64,000 nucleotides of DNA from the NCBI GenBank assembly GCA_035236585.1, contig CP141132.1, positions 47,929,880-47,993,879 on the forward strand, in the 5' to 3' direction. A program made the position numbers and the translations under genes. This DNA comes from Warburgia ugandensis (Eukaryota; Streptophyta; Magnoliopsida; Canellales; Canellaceae). How positions within the stretch are numbered: the first letter of the stretch is position 1; the number at the start of each line of letters is the position of its first letter. This document shows, piece by piece, positions 23,700-34,109 of the stretch. Below the pieces are notes generated by a model that saw only the letters and a program-made list of their open reading frames with translations, was not told where the DNA came from and did no database searches.

Positions 23700-24241
23700 G
23701 CACACAATAGATTTTGACAATGATGTGATTTTATCCTTGTGGACAATTGCCACCTATTGTTGGGGTACTTATGGCAGTATGATAGAAGGGTTCAGTATGA
23801 TGGTTCAAGAATACTTGCTTGTTTGTCTACAAAGGTGAGAAAAATTACTCTAGCACCCTTAAAATGTGAGGTCTACTCTAACACTTTAAAAGTTATTCAA
23901 TTAAACAACAAAAAAATTGAGTTGTTTTTTAAGCCTTTAATGCTATAGATTCCATGTATAAGGCAGATGATGAATCTTGTGCTGACAAAATTTCTTTGAT
24001 ATTTAAGGTGAATTTTTTGGCAAGGATACTTCTAACATATTTTCTAGTGTTCCTATATCATATAGTAGTAATCAAAATTATGATGAAGTGCTTATCTTTG
24101 AGGAATATCTTGATGATGACATGGATTATCTCAAAGATCAAGGTTTGAAGGATTCATCATTCTACACCAATAAGTAGCAAGAGGAGAATCTCACCAAACA
24201 GTGGTTAATACTACAATATTTAGTTCTAGATAATTTTTCTA
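23700..24241 (+). pseudogene. Ty3/gypsy pol scrap (protease to RT linker) interrupted by F
   Basis: Translation of 23739-23890 gives CHLLLG...LWQYDRRVQYDG followed, after a frameshift, by KITLAPLKCEV. This is the strongly conserved stretch between protease and reverse transcriptase in Ty3/gypsy polyproteins. A further in-frame segment to about 24177 includes an acidic FEEYLDDDMDYLKDQ stretch that I do not recognise. The scrap is on the plus strand, opposite to F, whose TGGGG target duplication begins at 24242. The older element should therefore resume at 30835. Frameshifts and stops show it is dead. Confidence 0.6.
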
Positions 24242-24246
24242 TGGGG

Positions 24247-24366
24247 TGTGATGACCCGGGTTTTTGTAACACATTTTGTAATGTATTTTGAAAGGCAGGG
24301 CCCTTAAGAGTGTAAATTTTTTTTTGCAAAACAAAGCAGCAGAAATTCTTTTCTTTAGAACTTGTT
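24247..24366 (-). repeat. 3' LTR remnant of F (last 120 bp)
   Basis: It is a near copy of 26098-26220, the terminal part of the 5' LTR, starting TGTGATGACCCGGG on the plus strand. It joins protease coding sequence directly. The protease frame runs on through the LTR and stops at 24162, giving a chimeric tail with no meaning. Confidence 0.88.
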
Positions 24367-24875
24367 TTGACTGCCTTCATAGCTGAGATGATGGATTTGT
24401 CTAAGTCATTGTGTTTTCCATACAATACTAATACTTTCTGCCTTGGTATACTAAATGTGAGTTTCTTCTTGTGACAATCCATAACTACCCAGTATTTTGC
24501 TAACCAGTCCATACCCAGTATGATGTCAAAATCCTCCATGTTTAATAAAATGAGGTCTATGTCCATTCTTTTGCCCAATACTTCTAGAGGTACATTATGC
24601 AAGTATTCTTGTAGTTTAACTGTTTTTCCAACTGGAGTTGTTACATCTAGATCAAATCCCAAGTTTTTCACTGATAGTTGTATACTAGATGCAAATTCAC
24701 AAGATATAAAGGAATGCGTAGATCCAGAATCAAACAGTAATTTGGCATAGTTGTCTGCTACAAGTAGTGTACCTTTAATTACCGCATTGGATGGTCCAAC
24801 TTGGCCGTCAGTGATGGCAAAGACCCTTCCTTGGTGTTGAGGAGCAATTTCTAGTTTTTCTTCCTTGACTACCAA
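24367..24875 (-). pseudogene. Ty3/gypsy aspartic protease, 3'-truncated (F)
   Basis: This frame encodes a retropepsin-like domain. The active-site motif LLFDSGSTHSFIS has its catalytic Asp at residue 49, counting from the Met at 24875. Further on are a DLILLNMEDFDIILGMDWL segment (the conserved ILGMDWL flap-end motif) and a hydrophobic KLTFSIP stretch. In the family it cleaves the Gag-Pol polyprotein inside the particle. The frame is open but cut off at the deletion junction, after which it reads through LTR sequence to 24162. It lies in a different frame from gag, which here is decay rather than programmed frameshifting. Confidence 0.85.
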
Positions 24876-25967
24876 TGGTTTGGTATAGTGGGCGGTGATA
24901 TGTCCATACTGCCCACAATTTTGGCACTTGATTGGAAATCATTGTGGTCGTTGTGTATAGGTAGTGGACAAATATTGCCTTGGTGAAATTTTCTACATCT
25001 TGGACATGGCTGTCTATTTGGCCTTGGTGCATTGTTCCTTTGATTTCTTTGAGGCTTAAAATTGTTCCAAGGTCTTTTATTCTTCTGGAAAGGCCCTAGG
25101 TTATTGTTTCCTCCTCCACTGAACTTGGTAATTTGACCCTTTTTGTACTCATCTTCAAACTTGGAGGCCATTTCCACACAGTTTGCCAAGGTAATGGGTT
25201 TAGTACCCAGCACCTTTATTTTCAGTCCTGGGTGTAGCCCTTCAATGAATCGATCTACGGTGTGTGTTTCTGTGTTACACACATGAGTCGCGAATCTCCT
25301 TAGTTGTGTGAACTTGTTATCATAGTCCACCATTGACATATTCCCTTGCTTTAGGTCCAAAAATTCTATCACCTTCCTTTGTTGTACATGAGAAGGAAAA
25401 TATTTATGGTTGAATACTTCCTTAAATTCTTCCCATGTAGTATCTTTAGACTTCAAGAAGAAGGTGTTGTTAGCTGATCTCCACCAAAATGTAGCTTCTT
25501 GTTTGAATAAGTATGTGGCAAATTTCACCTTCAACTCTGAAGGAGTACGTAGTGCACTAAAAGTCTTTTCAACTTCATATATCCATTCTTCAGCCTTTTC
25601 AGCTTCACCCTTGCCATCATACATTGTAGTCCTCTTTTGAAATCTTTCCAGTATTTTGTCAACTTTTTCTGGTGCTAATGGGGATTTTCCAACTTCTTCA
25701 CTTGGTACAAGGGAAGATTGCCCTTGTCCTAGTGTGGGAGTAGCTGGTGGTGGTGTTGGTGTAGTATGTCTCACCTCAGGCTGAGCCTGAGCCTGCATAC
25801 TTGGTATTTCTACAGGAGGTGATGAACCTTGGGATTGTTGTAGGTGAGGAAGGGAGGTTCCTTAACATCCTTGTCATCATCTCTTCCATATTACTCATGG
25901 TTACTCTCTCCATATTGTCTTCTAGAGTATTTTGAGCTGTTTGCCTTATGACTCTCTTTGGTGGCAT
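24876..25967 (-). pseudogene. Ty3/gypsy gag (F), two frameshifts
   Basis: The probable start is the Met at 25967 (MPPKRVIRQTAQN). Translation needs a frame change near 25855. It then runs 300 codons from 25798 through the capsid core, with the retrotransposon-gag pattern from EKVDKILERFQKRTTMYDG through EWIYEVEKTF, ATFWWRS, WEEFKEVFNHKYFP and DLKQGNMSMVDYDNKFTQL to HTVDRFIEGLHPGL. A basic region rich in N, R and P follows. Two zinc-knuckle-like motifs end it: CPRCRKFHQGNIC (spacing C-x2-C-x3-H-x4-C) and, after a second frameshift near 24945, CQNCGQYGHITAHY, whose fourth ligand Cys is Tyr. Gag forms the particle and binds RNA. This copy cannot make a full protein. Confidence 0.85.
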
Positions 25968-26083
25968 CTGCTCATAAACCAAAATTCTATCAGTCCTCTA
26001 TACAACTACTTCTATCTACATCTAGACTTGGATTATAATCTCTCCTTTGGACATATTTGTACTGTACTGTGACTGGATGAATT
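25968..26083 (-). other. Leader of F
   Basis: 116 nt between primer site and gag start. Confidence 0.6.
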
Positions 26084-26095
26084 GCTCTGATACCA
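26084..26095 (-). other. tRNA-iMet primer-binding site of F
   Basis: On the minus strand it reads TGGTATCAGAGC, two bases after the LTR terminus CACA. It fixes the element's orientation and the LTR end at 26098. Confidence 0.9.
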
Positions 26096-29000
26096 ACTGT
26101 GACGACCCAGGTTTTTGTAACACGTTTTATAACGTATTTTGAAAGGCAAGGCCCTTAAGAGTGTAAATTTTTTTCGCAAAACAAAGCAGCGGAAATTCTT
26201 TTCTTTAGAACTTGTTTTGAAAACCCAAGTCACCACTTCATACATAACATAAGTACAATTTGTGTACAAAATAAAATTCCATTGAAGGAATATACTTTTA
26301 TTAAACTCCAGGATCCATCCAGTGGTTCACAGTATAGCCAAATCTAGTGCAATACTTGTCCAAATTACATAATCCAAAACTCAAGCTCACCATATAATAA
26401 AACTCTCAACAAAGAAAAATACATGTCTTCAAGGGTATACCTTGAAGATTATTCTCTTCAAGTCTTCTATAGTCTTCAGCTCCTAACTCTCCTTCCCTGT
26501 ATCTGAGATATTGCAACAAGTACAATATCTCAGCAAGCAATGCTTGGTAGGGGATTCAAGAAACATAATAATTGACAATGTAATTCCAATACTTCATAAT
26601 CCCATTATCCTTAAACATACTCTTTACTTTGTAAGTTATGTATATCTATATACATACATACCCTTCATGGGTAAACCAGTTAAATTTGTGAAAATAGTCA
26701 AATATCATTCCCAACTAAGTTGATCAATTGTCTTCATTTTGAGAATTTAGTATTATAGCTAATCTTATATTGGGAATTTCCCTTCTTGGGAACTTTTTGG
26801 TAATATACAATTACCTAGCATTTCATTATGCTAAAACATAAGGCATTTCACTATGCCTATTCTCATATGCATCATAGTGCAAAATAATCAGAAAGGTTGC
26901 TATGCTGTAGTCTGATACGTACTAACGCGATTGGATAACTGCCCTGTTCACCACTGAGACCACGGTGGAAAATATTATGTCATTGCCCGTATGGGGGGGC
27001 AAGACTTTCACAGTGGTGGCCTTCCCATAATTGCCACCACCCGACTTTTAGCCTCTCTTAGGGCAAGGTATCATCACATCATCAATTTTCAAGGAGCGGG
27101 TGGCCAAACCCTCATGACTCCTCTAGCAATAGCATTCCCCTAGGCTTATGCCTATTAAAACAAACTCACAAGCCTCCAAGCTTGTATGTAAAATAGATTT
27201 CATATATATCAGACCATATGTCTGTTTACTTAGGGCTGAAATATTTTCTAGTTCCCTATTCACTTATAGTTTAGTCCTTAACCATCTTATATGTGTTTGG
27301 TTGGATCATAAGGTTTTCAAGAGATTTAATACAAGTATTATCATTACTCTTGTCAACATAAGATCATGAGTACAATCATGTATGCATTCATCAAATCCTC
27401 CTACCTTTAAGGATTGATCTCTTTTCCCCAATCTTCTATGATCCTGACTGATGTATGTAATCTGTACATCCATACATATTGTCAATATATAAATTATGAA
27501 CAATCCTATTGATCACTAGATCTGATGTTTAGAATGATCTTTAGATCATTCATATCTAAGTATTTTTCTATCTCTAAGTCTTCTTATGTCCATCTCCTTG
27601 ATCTTGATCTTTCATAGATCCATTGATTGACAATCTACACATGTTGATAAAGATCAAGGTCCTAGATCTTCTATCCTCTAGTTCTCCTTTGATCTAAGTT
27701 CAGTTATTGGATCATCCCTATGGAGGATGATCTTGGTTTTCTTCCTTGAATCACCTTTGATCAAGGGTTTGGATTATCTAATCTAATGAACTATAACAAG
27801 TATACTAATAAACATGCATACTAAGTACAATATAGTGTTCTTATTCTTATTGTTCTTGATCATCCAAGATCTAATGGATCTTGTTTGATCATCCTTATCT
27901 TACTTACCATTTTTATTAGGGTTAGGTAATTTACTAACCTTTTATGCTCTTATCATTATTATTCAACCAGTTAATGTGCTGGTTGAAGGTAGCTTATTCA
28001 AGCCTAAATCTAGACTGCTCCTATTATTTCCAATTGGCTAAGGCTTACTAGCTGAATGGGTGAACACAAAGTGGTTACTTCAATCCTCATGTAAAGAGGC
28101 ATTTAGACCTCATAAACGTCAACGGAAGGTAGGGGAAGAGCGAGGCTCTATTAGATAAACCCCTTAACCACTATGTTCATCATTCACTAGAATGACCATA
28201 GCTCCACCTTTCATAAGGTTCCTATAAGCATGTTTACCCTAAGTACTCTTTCTAATGGATTTTAATTAAGTCCATGAATATTTATAATGTCATTCATGGG
28301 GTTTATTATTCTTTTCCTAATTTGGGCCAAGGATTTGATAATCCTCATATTGTCCTACTAACTATAGCCCTTACTAATTAAGTCCAAAGTACTCCATTCT
28401 TTTTGTGTAATGAAATTCTACTTTCTCATTAGATTACATTTTTGGTGTTTTATGCTCTTTATCTCATAACAAGTAGATCTACTAATAACATTTAACCATA
28501 AATGAATTATAAATTCAAAGCATAAAACTACATAATTTAACATTTAATGATAATGAGGCAAGGTACTTAAAATAATTGAATCTAGCACCTTATGATAACA
28601 ATGAAATCATATATCATGCTAAAGTCTAAATGTTATACTAGCATGCTTTATAAATAATCATATTTAAAGTGCTATTATATAAAATGAAACTAATTACATT
28701 AACATTTTTAGAAACCTTTACTTATGATCCAACCATTTGATCTTAGATCTTTTCCTTTGATTAAGGATTTTAGTTATATTTAGGGAATTTTCTTTATTAA
28801 GGTCAAAAGATCATATTGATCTATTTTTGTCATAATCCATCCATGATTTCCTTGGATTTCATCATATCAACATTCATTCTATCCATCCCAAGGATTTGAT
28901 CACACTTGATCTCATTGATCAAGTGGGTCCCTTTGTATTTTTAGGGGTTTTCTACGATAATGGGTAGATCCCTTAATATATCTGATATATATCCAATTAA

Positions 29001-29239
29001 ACCATAGATCTCACTTTATTTCAATAGTATATCATTATTAAAACATATTTTCAAGATCTGATCATCTCAGATCTAGGTAATTGGAAACTTGTTTCTTTAA
29101 TACAAAAAGTTTTTTACAGAATAGTATGTCCATTTTATCATTTCATCAGAAAATAGCGGTTTCAAGCTTTCCATAGCTTCTTTCTGATCTCAATTTGGAG
29201 TTCAGATGACTCCGGAATTGGATCTGGACGTTCACAGTC

Positions 29240-29640
29240 CTTCCTAGGGCTTAGATTTGATCTGGACCCAAGGAACGGACGGCCCAGATCTTTTGGGCAA
29301 AAAACTAAGCCGGGCGGACGCGTTCGGTTCATCGGGCGCGTCCACTGGATGAATGGAGGAAGCGCCCGTGCGGGGCGTCCACAGACACGGATGGGATGAG
29401 CGGAACGCTCGTCGTCCGCGCGCCCGTAAACAGGGCTGTCGCCTGGCATGTCCACTCGTGGGTTTGATGGACGTGCCATCATCTTGCTTGGGACGATGCC
29501 CCACGCGCAGCGCATGCGCCATTTTCGACAGTGCGTCACATGTGCGTCCTGGGCGCTGTTAGATCCGGAGACCGAACTGTCCATTCTAGTCCGTCCAATC
29601 AATCCTCTCTCAATTGAGGGCCCAAAATGTCTCCGATCAT
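29240..29640 (-). other. CpG-rich module in F's LTR
   Basis: Equivalent to 409-765 of E, inverted and somewhat diverged. A 146-codon frame runs through it (29162-29602), but its counterpart in E is broken and shifted, so I do not call a gene. Confidence 0.6.
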
Positions 29641-30217
29641 TGTGAAAATTATACCCTAGGGGTGTTGGACCCTTCTAGATCGATTGGTGCAGTCAGAATT
29701 TTCATCTGAGCACTCTATCATCCAGAATTAAGGGTTCTAGTTTTTACTTTATTTTTACCTTTTTATTACCAACATAAATTACAGTAAACTAAAAATTTGA
29801 TAAAATAGTATTAAACACCTATAGAAAGTATTTCCACCTACCTGATTGGAGAAAAAATCTCGGTTATATGCCCAATTTAAAAAGAATACCTTGTTGATGA
29901 AGATATAGCCTAAGATCCACCTTTCTTGCAAATTTCTGTTGTTTGAACCGTTGGATCTTGAAATTTCTTTGGGGGTTTTGTAGAATAGATATGTTGGGAA
30001 GTTTTAGATGGTGGAATTGATCAAATTAGATCTGGATCTGAGTGCCTAATTGATTTTAGGTCTCTTGTTCCAATCTAAAAAGAAAAACAAATTGAAAAGA
30101 GAGATATCTCTTGGAAATTTTGGGTTTTTGGGGAGGGATCTAGGTCTAATTTTTTAGGGAGAGTGAAGAAAATTTTGTGGGGATTTTATGAGCATTTTTG
30201 GAGGATTTTTGGGGTTA

Positions 30218-30225
30218 TATTTATA
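30218..30225 (-). promoter_or_regulatory. TATA box of F's LTR
   Basis: TATAAATA on the minus strand, about 604 bp from the LTR start. Confidence 0.55.
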
Positions 30226-30834
30226 GGCATTTTGGGTCTTTTTTCATGATTATAATATTTTATTTTTTTATTATTAAATGGCATGAAAGTCTCCCATGCT
30301 CCATTTTTTCTTCCCCATGCCCCATTTTTCTTCCCTAAGACCAGCTGATGTTTGTTGACCCATGACTTCACGTGGGCTGCTGATAAGATTGGTTTTTTGG
30401 GTCCCTTGTGGGCCCCATGTGGGCCTCACATGGTGTAAAAAGACCGTTTTGCCATTTATGCATTAAATTTTGGGTTTTATTCCCATGATCTCAGATTTGA
30501 GTGTACTTAGTGGCATTGGATTCATATTTCTTAGTACATTCTAAATTTTGATGTCTCATATTTTGATTTTTGGGTAAAATTACTATTTTACCCCTTTTGT
30601 CCAAGAAATGAAGAAACTTAAGGATTTCTCATCCGAATTCAGAATTTGTCGTGCTTACAGTCATTTTAAAGGGTTTGCTAAGTTTAATTTCAATTTTACA
30701 TGTATTTATTATTTGATTATACTTTTATAAAATGTATATTCTAAATAACCCTAATATTTCAGCCCAAAATATCTGAAACTCAAACTTTATTGATTTTCTC
30801 AATCAATTACAAAAATTGGGGTTATTACATGGGG

Positions 30835-31235
30835 AGTGTGCTGTCTACTTTTGATAACAAAGCTTTTGCACATATGTACAAGAAGTGTGATTCACCAAAG
30901 GAAGGTTTGAGATTGATTATCATTTTAGAGTTCATTGGTGTCATCACTGAATAGGTTAACATTGAAAACCTCATGGTGCAATAGTTTGATGGAACTATAA
31001 AAGAATGAGTTCCTTCCTTCATTATCATCAATGAAGAATCACATGCAAGAAATAAACCTATTGGTGCATTTTCTTCCAAAGATGTGAAGGAGAGCAGAGA
31101 AGACCTTGAGTTTCTCAAAAATTGTAATTTCTATAACAAATTATACTAATTACAATCCTTTTGATGCTATGAATCCTATAAGCACTAGTAATTTTTTTAT
31201 TGAATTGTTGAGAGTGGAAAGAAATAAAGACTGAG
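30835..31235 (+). other. Continuation of the older element split by F
   Basis: This follows the right TGGGG copy. It should join 23700-24241 once F is removed. Plus-strand translation shows short open stretches broken by stops; none match a family I know. Confidence 0.35.
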
Positions 31236-31652
31236 GTGCCAATATACACCAAAAATTTATTGAATTTCAAAGGAGATTTAGTATGCTTCTTAAGGAAAGT
31301 TGGAGAGGATGATGTAAATAACTCGAGGATGAGTATTTTTCAACCAGGCAATAATGACATGGGTGTGTCTCAAGATTCCAAGATTGATGATGGAGCAAAG
31401 AAGATCAAGGATTATCTAAGAAATCTAGCTTTGGACGACCAAGATCAACTTCAAAGTCACTTGAAATGTGAGATCAAGAGTATGATTGGCCAAGGATGGA
31501 TGGATGTAATCAATGAAAGATGTTTCAATAGTTTTGATTTTCCAAATAGGCATTTTTGTGCAAAGACAAAAGACTCTTATAATTTCATAAGAATTTTACG
31601 TTCTGGATTAAATCTTGATGATCACAACAAAATTCCAAATGGATGTTTCTAA
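31236..31652 (+). CDS. Unrecognised 138-codon frame, probable element remnant
   Basis: The frame runs from MPIYTKNLLNFKGD to a stop at 31652. It encodes a mostly soluble, mildly acidic protein with a charged middle part (KIKDYLRNLALDDQDQLQSH) and a Cys/Phe-rich C-terminal third (RCFNSFDFPNRHFCAKTKDS). There is no signal peptide, membrane segment or known motif. Given its position in the plus-strand Ty3/gypsy-like sequence interrupted by F, it may be a degraded polyprotein piece or a captured fragment. Followed by AT-rich sequence without coding signal. I would not treat it as an established gene. Confidence 0.25.
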   Translation: MPIYTKNLLNFKGDLVCFLRKVGEDDVNNSRMSIFQPGNNDMGVSQDSKIDDGAKKIKDYLRNLALDDQDQLQSHLKCEIKSMIGQGWMDVINERCFNSFDFPNRHFCAKTKDSYNFIRILRSGLNLDDHNKIPNGCF

Positions 31653-32512
31653 TATGTTGCTTAAAAGATTTTCACTGTCCCATCAAGGTTTCCAAGCTTG
31701 AGTAATCAAGAACAACTCGTACAAGTCATCCTTGGTCAATGGATCAATGTGTTGACTAAGTCAAAGATGTTATTCTACTAAGGCTAAGAAAAGTTCTTGC
31801 TTAGGAAGTAATGGAACTTCTAAACTTGCTAATCTTGCATTACATGTAATTAGTAGTTATATGAATGTAATTGATAGCTACCCAATGTTTTGAAGGAAAT
31901 AATTCAACAATAATCAAGATTAGAAAAGTCTTGTAGGGTGAGTGCTACATATTTAGAGAGTGTTCTTAGACTAAGCAACTCTTGTAATTAGTTAGTTTCT
32001 TAGTAGCTTTGTACATTGCTTATTTGTGAGGGCTATTCTTGTATATAAATACTTAAGTTATGAATCAAACATGTAGAGGTTAGTTGCATCATACAAGGAC
32101 ATTTTTTCTAGTGCAGATTAATGTGTTTTGTAGTTTGGTGCTTGGACATGTTTTCCATTGAATGGAGATAGGCATGTAGTGCATCTTGCTTCATTGCATT
32201 TCTACATCACTTGGTGGATTCTTAGTGTGATTAAAGCTTTTTTTAGCTCTACATCATTGCAATGGTAAATTAAATACAACTTATGTTCTATGTCTTTTGG
32301 TGGTGTTGCATTAGGAATTAATGTTCTATAATTCATTGGTGATGAACGTTCTATATCCATTGAGCTTGAATACTATTTTGCATTAACTTTGTAATCTTTC
32401 ATTTAGTACTTGATTATCTAGTGTCACCACTTGGTCCACCATCAAGAACCTTGGGCTACCTAGGGTCCAAACCAACCAAAACCTACCCTGACCATTTCTA
32501 TGTAGACCCACT
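31653..32512 (+). other. AT-rich sequence, possibly an LTR
   Basis: There is no frame of note. A TATATAAATACTT at 32041-32053 after a TTAGTTAGTTTCTTAG stretch looks like an LTR promoter. No second copy is present to confirm it. Confidence 0.3.
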
Positions 32513-32574
32513 GTGAGAACCTAGGGATCCAACAAAAGACTTTGCAAAATATGAATTAAGGAAGAACAAAATGA

Positions 32575-32692
32575 GGGGTGCAACAAGAGGACATCGCACG
32601 AGGTTGCCCATCCTAGTATTACTCTTGCCTAAGCATGCTTAACTACATAGTTATAATAGGTACGATGCATTTGTTCTGGTGTGATTGGACCT
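32575..32692 (-). pseudogene. 5S rRNA pseudogene-like sequence 1
   Basis: On the minus strand about 118 bp follow plant 5S rRNA from end to end, with many substitutions. The A-box region reads AGTTAAGCATGCTT. Then come GCAAGAGTAATACTAGGATG and a C-box-like GGGCAACC, and the end is GTTGCACCCC. In 5S genes these boxes form the internal RNA polymerase III promoter. Sequence decay in the 5' half argues against a working gene. Confidence 0.75.
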
Positions 32693-33003
32693 TGATAAGG
32701 TCTTGCATCTACCTCTACTTGACCCACACCCATCCTTACAAGCCTTGAAATCCTGATCTTTGTCAAATCCCCATAGCACATCCTCGCCACCCAAAAATAG
32801 GCCTTCTTGCTTGGCCTCACCGCAAAGCATTTTAGATTGCCTATGGCTCACAAGATGATCAAACAACAAGAGAAACAAGCTGCTCACCCCTACCCCAACT
32901 ATTCTAAACATGTCTAGACCCTTTCCAAGTGGTTCCATAGCAACAATCTAGGGATTTAGAAAAAGCCTAACATAATATGAATAAATAAAAAGCAAAAAGT
33001 GAG

Positions 33004-33121
33004 GCGGGTAACATAAGGAATTCCCAAGTGGTCAACCATTCTAGTACTACACTCGTTCAAGTACACTTAATTGTAGAGTTTTGATGGGATCCGTTGTATT
33101 ATTGCTGGTGCAATTGCACCC
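33004..33121 (-). pseudogene. 5S rRNA pseudogene-like sequence 2
   Basis: The same orientation, 429 bp from copy 1. It retains GGGTGCAATTGCACCAGCAA at the 5' end, ACGGATCCCATCAAAACTC, AATTAAGTGTACTTG (A-box region) and GTAGTACTAGAATGG. A T5 run (CACTTTTTGC) lies just past the 3' end, as at a polymerase III terminator. It is diverged, likely non-functional. Confidence 0.75.
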
Positions 33122-33302
33122 TACTATGGTCATACATCTACCTCCACTGATACTTATGCCCATCCTTGCTTGCCTCAAAATCTTGATCTCTATTGGGCCC
33201 ACTCAGCCCATCCTTGCTGATAGAAAACTAGCCCCATCCCTTCCTTCCTGGCCCCATGATAGAGAATCTTGAGCTGCATAGTGCCCAAAAAATAACTGAA
33301 GA

Positions 33303-33769
33303 TGTGACAACCTAGTTTTTTTTTAAAATAGTTTTTCAAGTATAGTTTCAAATAAGTAGGGATCCTTTGGAATTATATTTTTCTTTTTCATTTTGAAATT
33401 ATATATTTATATTAGTTTCAAAAAACACTTCCAAACCATCAAGTGTCATTTTGAAACTTCACATATAATGAAAATAATAACAAAATAGTAAATACTACTG
33501 AGAGCCACTACTCACAGCCCAGACATCTAAGCCAAACAATAATTTAACATACCAACTACAAAGTACTTAAGTACATCTTGTGAACATTAACATAAAAAAT
33601 TCTATAGAAAGTCAACTTTCTAAAAATGTTAAGATTCTTCATACTTTGACTGATCACAGCTACTTCTTCTATTACCTTATAGGAAATTTGTCCTTGAAAA
33701 TTTTAAGGTAATTTTGAGAACGACTCTAACTTCACCTGTGTGCTTATAGTTCTATATGATTTTATCATA
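33303..33769 (-). repeat. LTR 3'-end fragment, A/B-like group
   Basis: On the plus strand it starts TGTGACAACC. It resembles the terminal 450 bp of LTR B (58074 onward), including AGTGTCATTTTGAAACTTC and the spacing of the poly(A)-proximal sequence. It is cut at 33770 by the LINE. It is in the right place and orientation to be the 3' LTR end of the element whose integrase lies at 36855-38015. Confidence 0.5.
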
Positions 33770-34109
33770 GGTGGTCCCAAGCCCAAATAAAGGAGGGTTT
33801 TGCATTAGGTGCTAGCAAGCAAGTAGCCAGCAAGCAAAATCCTATGCATGAATCAATTTATGAGATTCCCCTAGGCTAGGGCATTCCTAATAAGCGATAC
33901 GCTACATTGGATCCTAGATGGAATGGAAAATGGACAAGGGTTGCTCGGGCCCCGAAAGTGACACCTGTATTAGATCTTGAATGTAGCAAAAAATAGGCAA
34001 GGGCTATTAGAGTGTTCCCTCAGAAGCTATGCGCTGCATTAGAACCCAGGTACAGTGGAAAGTATGCATTAGTTCCTATGATGTTCAAGAAGTGTTTAGG
34101 TAAATAGTC

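Larger units (their letters stand above)
24247..30829 (-). mobile_element. LTR retrotransposon F, Tekay-like, internal deletion derivative
   Basis: The element is bounded by perfect TGGGG duplications (24242-24246 and 30830-30834). Reading on the minus strand it has a 4732-bp 5' LTR (30829 to 26098), an iMet primer site, a gag with frameshifts, a protease, then an abrupt junction at 24367/24366 into the last 120 bp of the 3' LTR. RT, RNase H, integrase, polypurine tract and about 97% of the 3' LTR are missing. Because both outer ends and the TSD are intact, the deletion arose after insertion, or the element inserted already deleted. Confidence 0.9.
26098..30829 (-). repeat. 5' LTR of F, 4.7 kb
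   Basis: On the minus strand it runs from TGTAATAACCCC to GTCGTCACA. It is nearly identical to E in inverted orientation. TATA box at 30225-30218, about 600 bp inside. A CpG-rich block lies at 29240-29640. A perfect hairpin (CTGAGATATTG / CAATATCTCAG) lies at 26503-26533. AATAAA near 26303 suits poly(A) addition. Distances suggest a short U3, an unusually long R and a U5 of about 200 bp. Confidence 0.9.
32513..33302 (-). repeat. Two tandem ~429-bp units, each with a 5S-rRNA-like block
   Basis: The two units share sequence over their whole length, not only in the 5S block. Compare CTAGGGATCC at 32521 with CTAGGGATTT at about 32948, and CATCTACCTC at 32706 and 33136. A tandem 5S rDNA relic or two LTRs of a Cassandra-type TRIM would both give this. 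Confidence 0.6.

Noticed and set aside
24162-24366. C-terminal 68 residues of the frame that starts with F's protease
   Set aside because: The frame has crossed the deletion junction into LTR and flanking DNA, so the tail is not protein-coding sequence of any element.
29162-29602. 146-codon minus-strand frame in F's CpG-rich LTR module
   Set aside because: The homologous segments of E and G are frameshifted or stopped, and GC-rich sequence makes open frames by chance.
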